A stretch of 64,000 bases of DNA from Stemphylium vesicarium. Taxonomy: Eukaryota; Ascomycota; Dothideomycetes; Pleosporales; Pleosporaceae. Below are positions 22,032-32,102 of the stretch, piece by piece. The notes beneath the pieces were generated by a model, which worked only from the letters and a program-made list of their open reading frames with translations, did not search any database and was not told the origin of the DNA. The stretch lies in NCBI GenBank assembly GCA_004380135.1, contig QXCR01000039.1, positions 62,001 through 126,000 of the forward strand. Direction: 5' to 3'. The position numbers and the translations under genes were made by a program. Within the stretch, counting starts at the first letter, position 1, and each line of letters begins with the position of its first letter.

Positions 22032-23172
22032 ATGGTCCTCGCCAACAAGCTCGACCGTAATTTGCGAGCCGCCGAAGACAGTTCGGATGGCGAAGACTAC
22101 TACGAGGTCACCGACCGATCCTCGTCTGCCTCTGTAATTGATGGAGATGAAGGCGGCAACGTGATTAGTTCTGATGAGGACGAGGAAGCGGGTTCTGAAG
22201 ACATGGTGAGCATTAAATACAACAATGAATGCGTGCATCACGCTGACATAGACAAGTCAGATGCCGCCGACGACAACGACGATGACGGCCAAGTCAAAGC
22301 CCAAATGAGCAAAGTCTCCTTCGGCGCACTAGCCAAGGCACAAGACGCTCTGTCAAAACAATCCGCCGACCGAAAGCGCAAGCGAGGCGACGACACATCA
22401 CAAGACGACAAGCTGGAGGCATTGCGCGAGCGGTTGCGGCAGATCAAGGCTGAGAAGCTTGCAAGTGGTGCGCAGCCCAGCAAGAAGGCCAAAACATCGA
22501 GCAAGTCCAAGACCAAAGAGACTCAGAAGGAGAGCGAAGGGAAGCAGGGAGCAATTGACGACGAACACTCCGATTCAGATGCCGCTCCCCATGCGCGCTC
22601 GAGCAAACATGCCCCAGCTGTCCAATCTAGTAAGCGCATGGTGTCGCGCAAGCGTAACGTCGTCGAGGTCAAGAAGCCCGTCTTCCGAGACCCACGGTTT
22701 AGTAACGTATCCGGGCCCATGCCAGACGAGCACGTAGTCGGCAAGCGCTACTCCTTCCTCAACGACTACCGGGCATCTGAAATCTCAGAGCTGCGCAGCA
22801 CCATCAAGAAGACGAAAAACGAAACAGAAAAGGAACGGTTGAAGAAGAAGTTGCTTTCTATGGAGTCGCAGCAGAAGGCCAGGGAGAACAAGGCAGCGCT
22901 AGAGAATGTGACGCGCGAGCACAAGAAGAAGGAGAAGGAGCTCGTCAAGGAGGGCAAGAAGCCATTCTTCTTGAAGAAGTGTATGTCGCACCCCTTTCAA
23001 TCAAGGATTCATATACTGACTGAGCATTCTAGCCGAGCAAAAGAAGATTGCCTTGGTCGACCGCTTCCAGAACATGAAGTCAAAGCAGCGCGACAAGGTC
23101 ATCGAACGCCGTCGCAAGAAGGTCACTGCCAAGGAGAGGAAGAACATGCCAGACGGACGACGCACAGTTTAA
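22032..23172 (+). CDS. RRP36: rRNA biogenesis protein RRP36
   Basis: Exons 22032-22205, 22257-22980 and 23033-23172 give 345 residues. Rrp36 is a nucleolar component of the 90S pre-ribosome needed for early 18S rRNA processing. The N-terminal part is acidic and disordered. The conserved core begins near KKPVFRDPRFSNVSG, continues with YSFLNDYRASEISELR and a long charged coiled coil (KKTKNETEKERLKKKLLSM), and ends with FFLKKSEQKKIALVDRFQ, then KVIERRRKKVTAKERKNMP. Intron 2 (52 nt) is needed to join the C-terminal core. Intron 1 (51 nt, GTGAGC donor, GCTGAC branch, ACAAG acceptor) is in frame and stop-free, so its use is inferred only from its splice signals. Confidence 0.9.
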
Positions 23173-23951
23173 TACATTCCGGGTTCAATGCATTCACGGG
23201 CGTAACAATAGCAGATTTCAATTTCAGATACCCATTCAGCAGTTTGACAACTTTATCCATCTTCACATGTGCGTCGCGTCGTCTCCTTGCTTCATCGCCC
23301 CTGTGGCGCATTCGCTAGGGAGGTCGCATAGAGAGTTTACCGTAGTCAAATCCCATACCGGCCACGCACGAAGATACAAAAGGCATCACAAGGCCCTGTG
23401 CGGACCCAAGCCCGAAAATCTAGATCCCCAAGGTTTGAACGAGGCTGTTTTACAGACCCTCCCTTGGCAGGTACCACCCGATCTAGCCTCCCGCTTAGGT
23501 CGTTTCAATACGCTACGGGACGCCTCCGCATGTCGGGTAGATCAACCAAATTTGTCTCTGATCTACAAACGCCATAGTTCCGTACTCACCATGCAAGCAA
23601 AAGGTGTTGGGTTAGGCACGTCCACCTGGCTTGACTCTTGGGCGCAGCCTTGCGTCTTTGGGAGACTAGATCGCGCCTTCCCTCGCTTGATGCTCTATCA
23701 CACTTCCAGATCAGTAGGGAGCAAAGCGAGACTAGGGTCGGAGTTCCCGATATGCTTCATCTTATCATATGTTTACGCGACCATACTCAGCGCCGTACTG
23801 AGCGCCACCAGAACGAGTCTGCGGTCGCATTATGTTCAGTGAGATATATATGTTGATAGATTTGCCTCAGCAAAACTGCATCCATTCCACATTCTTTTAT
23901 CACCAAGTACAAGACTCAGTACCCGATCTTGAACCATTCCACTCCTTCAAC
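23173..23951. other. intergenic
   Basis: 3' flank of RRP36 and promoter of the secreted Ser/Thr-rich gene. A 191-codon plus frame (23267-23842) has no recognisable content and is not called. Confidence 0.5.
23844..23851 (+). promoter_or_regulatory. possible TATA box
   Basis: ATATATAT lies 100 bp before the signal-peptide ATG at 23952, a suitable distance for a fungal core promoter. Sequence match only. Confidence 0.35.
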
Positions 23952-25594
23952 ATGCGCTCATTTACCGCTTCACTCATTTTTTCGTTGGCTGTAGCTGCCA
24001 CGGCGACTGAAGACGCTCAGTGTAAGCTGATCTCGGAAGTCGTCGACGGCCTGAATGCACTTCCATCTCCTTTAGCATTTTGCTCCTCCTTGCTCCAAAT
24101 TCCCACCGCCACAGTGACTTTTGTCGATGTGAGCACCGCGACTTCCGTCTCATACATTGAGACTCTTGAGATTCTTACTTCGACGGCGATCTTCACCAAC
24201 ACTGACGAGACTACCATCACTGGCACCATAACTCTCACCGCCGACGCTGTTACAGTGACCAGTACTGAGTGAGTTACCATCTTTACCGACTCCACAATAT
24301 GGGTGTTGATTTGTTTAGAGCTGTTGAAGTCACGAATTGCCCAAGGCAAAAGAAACGCGGTCTTGCACACCAGTCTACATCCTCAAGCAAGCCGTGTTCG
24401 TCAACGAAGCCTTTGAGCGCCCTGAAGACTTCATCCTCAAAGGGCTATGGCTCTTTGAAATCTTCTTCTACCAAATGTTCTACCACTACGAAGGCCTCTT
24501 CTAACAAGTACCCGACTGCTAAGCCATCTTCTGTCAAATATGCAGAGATCTCGAAGTCAGCCTCCGCTACTTCTTCTAGTAGTGCGAGGTATTCCTCCGC
24601 CATCTCATCCAGCAAGGTTGGCCACTACTCGACTAGTTCTTTGAGCTCGAGCACTGTTGGACACTACTCCAGCATCCCGTTGAGCAGTGCAGCCTTTCCA
24701 TCCACCTCGTCGACTTCATCATTGACTTCTTCCTTGATCCCCTCATTTACCTCGTCATCGACCACATCGTCAACTTCATCATATACCTCATCATCCGTCC
24801 CTACTCCTACCGTGCTATGTGCAGATGCACCGGAAGGTCTGCAGCAGTTCGAATGTGCACAAATCTCGCAAGCGTGCGGCTGCCTCACCATCGAGACGCC
24901 TACGAGCACCGTCTTCGTCACCAGCACTACCTCTGTCGTCAGTGTTTCGACCTCCACAGCAGTGACCGAAATCGCGATAACCGAAACAGTCACATCTACA
25001 CAAGCTGTAAGTCCAATGCGCTCTCTCGTAAAGACTCAACTGACGTGTTCTTTCCCAGATCGCCGCAACCGAGTATACCACCCCGACATCTACAATCACC
25101 GTAACTGCCACTGCGACCATTCGACCCGATCTCCAGAGTGACCCTGACAACTGTGGTGAATGCGGCAAAGTAGTAAGTCTCCACCTGTCTCTCCCTCCAA
25201 CTCTTCTTCTATCCCATCCATCCTACTTCCGCCCTCGTCCTCGTGTACACAGTTAACACACCTCAAGTGCCCCAGCGGCACCTGCTCCAATGGCATATGC
25301 ACCAACCCTGGCTGCGCGGGAGCCCAATGCGGCAACTTCGTTCCCTGCAACGAGAACGGCGGCTGCGCCTGCGGCTCCATCAGTGGAGGTGGCGGTATCT
25401 GCCTGGATGGCGCCACTTCTTGCAGTCTCCCTGCCTGCAGCGTGAACTCGGATTGCGGCGCAAGCCAATTGTGCATCGTCAACTCGTGCTGTGGCACGGG
25501 CATATGCGTGGATGTAACGAACAATTGCCCGGACAACACAGCGCCCAGGATGCTGTTTGCTAGGAGACCTGCTGGCAAGACTATTCTGGGGTGA
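23952..25594 (+). CDS. secreted Ser/Thr-rich protein with Cys-rich C-terminal domain
   Basis: Exons 23952-24268, 24319-25006, 25059-25172 and 25253-25594 give 486 residues; introns are 50, 52 and 80 nt. A signal peptide (MRSFTASLIFSLAVAATA) opens the protein. Then come a Thr/Val-rich beta-like stretch, a long Ser/Thr/Lys-rich region (about 115-290) likely heavily O-glycosylated, a second Thr/Val stretch with two Cys (CGECGKV), and a C-terminal Cys-rich domain (about 375-470) with over 20 Cys in Gly/Asn-rich loops (CPSGTCSNGICTNPGC, CSVNSDCGASQLCIVNSCC). I do not recognise the domain; it looks like a disulfide-rich module of secreted or wall-associated fungal proteins. The start is the ATG giving the signal peptide, not the longer frame at 23832. 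TGTAAATA lies 57 nt past the stop. Confidence 0.82.
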
Positions 25595-26229
25595 TTGAGA
25601 GGGTAGTGTGTGCTGGGATGTGGGTTGGAGTGTTATTTTCATTCCTTCATTGTAAATATACTCCATAGTATTTATCCTCTAATAAGTAACACGATGTCTG
25701 CCCACCGAAGAAAGAAAATTGCTCTTGAGTCAATTCGCAAAAATGGAGTAAACCCATTCCACAATTGCATGTGCAACTCATGCTTCACAGTGATTGATTC
25801 CGCTCCTACACTCGTTGGTGGACTGATGCGGTTAGCCGACCACTAGCGCGGATGTAGTGAGGGGAAACAACCAGCTCAGGTACGTTCACACCACGTCATA
25901 CATATTTTTCTCTTCAGCGAGTAACCTTCCTTTCGAACATACATTTGAACTGCTATCCTACATAGTGTATAAAGCTCGCTACGCATCTCGATCACTGGCA
26001 TTACCGAAAAGTGTTCTTTCACGCGTTGCACTATCTATCGGCGCGCATGGGAACAGATGTTGACGCTTTTTAGCGAATAAGCATACCTTCATAATGCCAA
26101 CAGAAAGACGACGGATGATCTAGCTCTCTTCGAATATATTTTTTCGCTTGAATATCGTCCTTCTGAACTCATCGGTCATCGAATGACGAGAACTTTTCGG
26201 AAATACATATCTGAACTTCATCACAACTC
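25595..26229. other. intergenic
   Basis: 3' flank of the secreted Ser/Thr-rich gene. Only short frames are present; no gene seen. Confidence 0.5.
25651..25658 (+). promoter_or_regulatory. candidate Puf3 recognition element (UGUAAAUA)
   Basis: An exact match to the UGUA-H-AUA consensus predicted for the Puf3 protein in this window, on the sense strand 57 nt after the stop of the secreted Ser/Thr-rich gene. That is where functional Puf3 sites normally lie. Confidence 0.4.
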
Positions 26230-27401
26230 TCGCGATCCGTTGATGGAAAGGCGTGTAGCAGTTCGGAAAGCTTAGATCCAATGCCCTCACAGTTGTTGTT
26301 CTAGTACGCGCCGCCAACAAGAGCTTTGAAGTCGCAAAACCTATCTTGGGCACCCGGTTACACACCTACGGTCCACCTCCATCACGACATTGCTATTACC
26401 GTTATGCGAAGATTATTGAGCTTATTCGCCATCCAGCACCTGCTTTCATACCAGGATTTGGCCAGAGTAGTATATTGACCAAAAGCCATGTTTGGAACAG
26501 GTGGAAAATGAAAACGAGATGATCCAGGATGTATTCTCAGCCCAACCGAATTGGCATAGCCAAGCGTCAGCGCAATCGACAGCTGTTCAACTAAACTCAT
26601 GGTGTCCATCTGAGAACTTCAACAGGGTACAGCACAGCATACATTTTCTAAGGATTGATTCAAAAAAGACTTTCTGGGATCTTGGGAAGGGCTTTTTCCG
26701 ACTTAGGTTTCAACAGTTCTATCTAGTAGTGCTGCGGGCTGATTAATGTCGATGACTCTCGGCCACTGCCATGTGGTTCAGAGAAAAGGGTCACTGAGGC
26801 ACATGCCACGCAAAATGTGGCAATTCGGTCATACCGGAGTGTTCCTGTGAGATGAGATGCCAAAGCTTTCTTCGAACCCACTTGGAAAAGCCTTTAGAGG
26901 CGGTAACAAAAAGATCATCCCCTCACTGTTCGACCGCGGCGCCGACCCTAATGCTGCCGATAATGATGTCTCGGAGCAGGTCGTCATGTGCGGCCGAGTG
27001 GGCACAGTGCACATGCCAATCTACCATGGCGCTTACATCAACCCAAAAGGGACGTCAGCTGGATGCAATCGCCCAAGGCTGAATTTCCTCATGGTATACG
27101 CATTCCTAACTGAGAATGAAAGGACTGTGCGGGTACCTGCTCCCAAATGGTGCCGAGATTAACGAACAAGGCCGTGGGCGGGTCTCTTGAATCGAAGATC
27201 CATTTTTTGGTCGACAACGGGGCACCCGTAGACTCGGAACTGGTCGAGAGGATAATGAAGCTGGGTAACCTGGAGGAGTTGGCGGTTGCGTGGCTGCAAG
27301 CGCGCCTCTCGCCAATAAACCAAAGACCACCTTGGAACGAGATAGCAGGTCTGCCTAGACTGTCATTAGACGGTGGAAGTACGACAAACGTGCCGGAGTA
27401 A
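26230..27401 (+). pseudogene. ankyrin-repeat gene relic
   Basis: Broken coding remnants on the plus strand in shifting frames. The clearest piece is IIPSLFDRGADPNAADND (26911-26964), a typical ankyrin repeat turn, followed by GRVGTVHMPIYHGAYINPKG. After frame changes and stops, a second unit reads KIHFLVDNGAPVDSELVERI (about 27192-27251) with GNLEELAVAWLQARL. An upstream stretch (about 26280-26520: ALTVVVLVRAANKSFEVAK ...) may be an older part of the same gene. No single frame or sensible splice set restores it. Ankyrin genes of this kind turn over quickly in filamentous fungi. Boundaries are approximate. Confidence 0.45.
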
Positions 27402-29381
27402 ACTTCCATATCAAGCTCTTAGTCGAGCGCCTCCCATCCATCGGCTACCAACCGAATACGCGAAGCAAGCGCGCACTCCAGACTCCGGTGTCTAGGCGCT
27501 CTGACAATGTACGTTGAGCCGCTCTACCTCCCGATCCGATCCAGTCCAGCATCAGCGACACGGACATCATCGAATGAGGCCCGAGCACATCACATCAAGT
27601 TTGCAGGAGTTCCTTGCTGCGGCCTCGACCAAATGATAATATGCCGACCAACTATTGAATCGAGCACACGGGGCAACGGGTGGTGCAATCAATATTCTTA
27701 CGACAGATCAAGATCTTGAAAGCATCCACTCGCACCGAGTAAGGGCGCATCTTGTAATGATGCAGAGCTGTCAAAAGAGTCAGCAGTATGGGGGTGCCCC
27801 GGTATGTGCCAATAAACCAGTCCAAACAGGGTCTCTGCACAACCTTCAATAGCACAAGATACACGCAAAAAGCCGTTATTCACGGTCCGACTTCATCTGA
27901 CAGGAACTCTCCGAGACGAAACTTCATTCCAGAGTCAAATCCAAACTAAGTAAGCATAAGCATGGTCCCCTTTCCCCTTCTATCCTCCTTCCAGAATTGC
28001 TTGCTTACCAGTCAGGAACGGTGTCGCGGCGCAGCCGTTTGAACCAACAACGCAATGCAACCGCGCAACGCTCATCGTCGTCACCAACACAGCTTAGCTT
28101 AACTACATAGGTAACTAGCCACACGAGTAACATGCAACGGCACCTACGCGGCATGTTTTCCTCGTCATCATCAGCCGTTCCGCTCTCCCTCTAACCAACC
28201 TTTGTCCATCTACCTCGCCTATATTCCACAAAAAAAACGGCACATCGCAACCCATAACGCACGCGATAATCCTACGCAATATGCTCACCCTCCCCTTCTC
28301 ATCTCGCCTCTTTGCATCGCTCCCCTTCATAACATCATCTCTCATTTCAGCAGCGCGCGCCATGCATGCCACTTGCGCCCCCATGTCCATAAACCCACTC
28401 ACTACCCCTACACGCCTTCCCGCCCACGCTAAAGAGCGGCTGTTTCAACCTTAGCATGATCCTGGCCCAAGCGCAATCTTCTCGCTCCCTCGTGTTTTGA
28501 AACGGTCATGGGGTCGGGACACGGCTAGGCGAGTCATTTGCCAGCCAGACTGACTCTTGCGGGAAAAAAACACCCCGAAAACGAGAAAAAAAGAGCTGTG
28601 GTAAACTGGAGAGAGAGTGTTGCTTGTCGCGCATTGCGAAAAAGACGACTATCCTGGCGGCGATCACTTCCGCACCTGCACCACCATCGGTCTTGGGTGT
28701 CTGTGTGGTGTTGCGTGTTAACGTGTATGTGCTTTGTGAGACTTTCCGCCATGACCACTTTTCTCTCTCTTCAACGCCTTCACGCCGTTGGCGTTTACGT
28801 GGATACGTACGGTGCAGTAGGGACCAAGCAACCGCCGAACGACGGCAGTTTCCAGAATATTGGGTTGACAGCCTGCTTGCGCTACTACCTGGGTACGTAT
28901 CCGTGACCGGTGGTGATGGGGGGTATTGAGGTTCATTGTGATGCGAAGAGGAAGGGACAATAGAGACCGAGAAACGGAATTCTCCATGGGAAAAATAGGG
29001 AAGTCGATATGAGAAGCCACGCACATACACACGAATGAACAAAACGCATGTAGAGTAACCGAAGTTTTCCCCGTACGTCTTGATGCCGCAGTATGATGGT
29101 GGTGGTGCTCGTGTGACCCTTTCTCGCTTTTTACACTGTATGCCTCTAGCATACCCAATGACAGCCAACAACCAACGCCTATACGAAACAGAAATAGAAC
29201 CAGAAAGAGGAATAGAGACAAGGCCAAACGAGCTTACCTCGTTTCAAACAATTTCTTTCCTTCTCATCTACATCTTACACGTCACACAAACAGCGTACAC
29301 ACACGTATCACCGCCAGAAAAGCTACTGATTGGTCTGCGTAAGCCCAACCCCTGTGTAGCCAGCCCTGCGCGGCCCTTCCG

Positions 29382-29385
<4 letters not shown>

Positions 29386-29415
<30 letters not shown>
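29386..29415. repeat. (CA)n microsatellite
   Basis: About 30 bp of nearly perfect CA dinucleotide repeat in non-coding DNA. Confidence 0.95.
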
Positions 29416-29417
<2 letters not shown>

Positions 29418-30150
29418 CACACGCGAGTAAGGCGGCGCAAAAAAAGTGGCTTGAGCCCTCTGTCGTCGAGATCTGCAGAGAAAGGAGAGAGAGATCTGCA
29501 GCTGGGAGAAGGAATGGGGGCGGTCTTTCGGCATATCTGGATAAGCTGACGATGACGACTCGCGGAGACGGAAGCGGAAGCGGAAACCCAAGCTGACTGA
29601 CTGACAAGAGGGATGAGGATGAGAATGATGAACATGTTCAGGGAGGATCGTCAGCGATACAAGCGCAACGGGAGCTGGTTTGCTGTGTTTGAGGTGGTTG
29701 TACATCTGTACATCGCAATTTCGTGGGGTATAGGGTTGATGCTATATAACGTGATGGGCGTAGAGCAGCGTCATAGTGTGGGGAAAGGAGAGGCTCATCT
29801 TGAGAGCGTTGGACTTTGCGATGAGAACGTTTCTTCTTCCGCTGAGCTATACGAACATGACAAAGGACGGGAGTTTTGATTTGGATAATGATCATTCTTA
29901 TTTCTGCAGCTTTAGGAGGTGCGTCACCGTTGCGTGAGCGCGAATTTCAGTATTCTTGTCCTGCAACTCTCTCTCCATCTCTCTCCAGACCAGTCGGAAC
30001 AGTGCCACTGCCCGAACTTGATTACAGCCCAACCTTTTTGTCCCGTTCCGAAAAAGGTATCACTTCCAAGCCATCGATATAGTAAACGTAGATGAAATAA
30101 AAAAGCGATTTCAGAGTTCCGCCAGCGCCCTCTTAGGGTGTGTAGGCCGG

Positions 30151-30176
30151 AGGAGAAGAAGAAGAAGAAGAAGAAG
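30151..30176. repeat. (GAA)n microsatellite
   Basis: A run of GAA/AAG units, about 26 bp, in non-coding DNA downstream of the minus-strand gene that ends at 30605. Confidence 0.9.
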
Positions 30177-30604
30177 TAAAAAGGTAAGAATAAGAATGGT
30201 CGTGAGACATGGTGTTTCAAGACGGCCTCAGCCACGTAACAAACGTACCAAATTCCTCATGTGAACATAATCCAAAGAAAAAACAGAACCAAAGGCCAAA
30301 TCTGCTGCCCAAGATTGGGAGGAAACGAAGATTGAAAGGACATAGAAAAGGTGCATGTGTCTGGGGTATAACCCTGCGTGCCCGTATTAGACCGCTGGCG
30401 CTTTTACAAAACGTATGGAAAATAAAGCGCGCGTTCCCAAAATAGTGCAAAGTCGAAGGGGTAATAATGAACAGCGCTCGACGGCCTGTTGAAATAGAAC
30501 GAGATGGGTGAAGCGAGGGTGATGCACTACAAACATGGTAAACTCCAGTATGCGCCGTAGATGAAGGATGCGAAATCGTGGCAAAAGAATTGTCGAAGGG
30601 TAGA

Positions 30605-32102
30605 TTATGAGTGGAACAGATCCCACGCTCTTGCACAAAGACCAATGAACTCCTCCTTCTTCTTCAACTGGGTCTCTGGAGAGTCTCGGCCAGCGCCGAA
30701 TGGGCCAAGACGTGGCTGTTGACGTCCCAGAGGAGGTGTCCCGTTGTCTTGTTCGTACTCGTCGCGGCCACGTCGCCGTGTGCTACCACTCCGATGCGAT
30801 TCGGGGCGTGCAGGGTATGCGGATGAGCCGTTCTTGTTTGGCATTGGCGAGGGAGGGGTTGGCGGTTGGTGGCCACCATAGTGGACCAATCGGGGCAGGA
30901 GGTCTTCTCGGCCACCGGACAGCTGCTGGACAGCCTCCTCGGCGGACTTGTACTCACGGGGCCTTGATGTTGGGGGCGGCTGTGAGAACTGTGGGGGCGG
31001 GAAGCTCGGTGATGGCATTGGGGGCTGCACGTTGGAATGCGATGAGTGCCCGGGACTGCCGTTGTGGTAGGCGTTCCTCGCGGTGCCAAGAGGCTCTGGG
31101 AAGACATCCGAGATGGGCGGTAGTCGGTTGTTTGTCTGCTGGGCAGGGACATGGTGGATATGCGAGGATTGCGACAGGTTAGAAGGACCGTTGGCAAGTT
31201 GCCTTGAAGGCGGTGCGTTGCTGCGCAGACCGGTGAAGGTTTGGTTGATGGGCGCTGACTGGATCACGCGGTCGCTCGCAAAAGACTGGTGCGAGGGAGG
31301 CGCGATTGAGAGACCGGGAGGGGGACCCTTCCGACGGGATGTCTGTGGTGTCTTGATTGTTCGTCCAAAAGCACCAATCTCGGTTCCCGCTCGGGGCTCG
31401 TCCATGTCAGACGGACCTCCCTTGCCGTGCTTCTGACGTGCCTCAATGATCTGCCTCTGACGCTCTCTTACATCCAAGCTTCTTTGAAGCTGCTCGCGCA
31501 TTGTGGGGTCTTGGGTGTGGAAGCCGGGTGATAGACAGGCAAGACCAACATCGTGAAGGTTGGCAGAGGGCTGGCCCGATGGTCGTGCTGTGAGCGCACC
31601 GGAAGAGTGGACGATGTTGTGGTTGGATAGGTTTAGACGCTGGGGTCGGTGCCTTGTAGTAGTGGGCATGTCTGGCGAAGTGGGTTCCTTCTTGACGACT
31701 ATCTTGGGTGCCGGACCGCGGGACCTGCGTGAGGAAGGACGGTTAGACATGAGTGACATGATGTCTCTGTGGGGAGGGGACATGGAGGTGGAGGTGGGAG
31801 AGGAGGCCGAAGGAGGACGGCATGATTCAGAAGCAGTAGAAGATCGTGAAGAAAGGCTAAACGACGTACGAAAGAGGTGAGCGCTTGGTCTCGGCTCTGT
31901 GCTGTGCACCGGGACTGGAGGAGGTAGGTGAAGCATTGTCCTGAGGTGGCAGTCTAGAGGAGCGAGAGTTGGGCGTCACTTGGTGGGGAGAGTTTGTCGA
32001 GGGCGCGATGGGTGCATATGTCCTCGACGAGCCTACTCCGTCTACCGACGCCGGTGCCGCATGCTGGGCAGGGGCCGGGGGATTGGCGACAACGGTGGTC
32101 AT
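30605..32102 (-). CDS. disordered conserved-looking protein of unknown function
   Basis: Exons 31870-32102 and 30605-31724 give 450 residues. The 145-nt intron (GTACGT donor, CACGCAG acceptor) joins KRSPLS to SRGPAPKIVVKKEP in frame. Most of the protein is Pro/Ser/Gln/Asn-rich and predicted disordered. Three segments look structured and are probably what is conserved: a basic helix with REQLQRSLDVRERQRQIIEA (then RQKHGKGG), a RRKGPPPGLSIAPP motif, and the extreme C-terminus KKKEEFIGLCARAWDLFHS, an amphipathic helix ending the protein. I do not recognise a named family. The arrangement resembles a nuclear or RNA-regulatory scaffold, but that is a guess. A longer frame reads back through the intron from an internal ATG, so the start depends on the splice call. 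Confidence 0.72.

Larger units (their letters stand above)
27402..30604. other. gene-poor interval
   Basis: No supported gene in 3.2 kb. Frames of up to 221 codons on the minus strand (28506-29171) and others overlap in several phases and have no family resemblance. The segment contains a CA microsatellite and a GAA run. The part nearest 30604 should be 3' UTR of the minus-strand gene ending there. Confidence 0.55.

Noticed and set aside
19890..22241. 783-codon reading of the NIF-domain gene starting at 22241
   Set aside because: The first ~210 codons run through the RRP36 start and shared promoter and have no sensible protein character.
23267..23842. 191-codon plus-strand open frame between RRP36 and the secreted-protein gene
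   Set aside because: Begins near the RRP36 3' end, has no family resemblance, and a signal-peptide gene with good introns starts just after it.
28506..29171. 221-codon minus-strand open frame
   Set aside because: No domain, low-complexity composition, and overlaps other open frames of similar size. It has no splice-linked partner.
29800..29870. TAGCTCAGCGG on the minus strand, resembling a tRNA A box
   Set aside because: No matching D stem, anticodon arm or B box is present.
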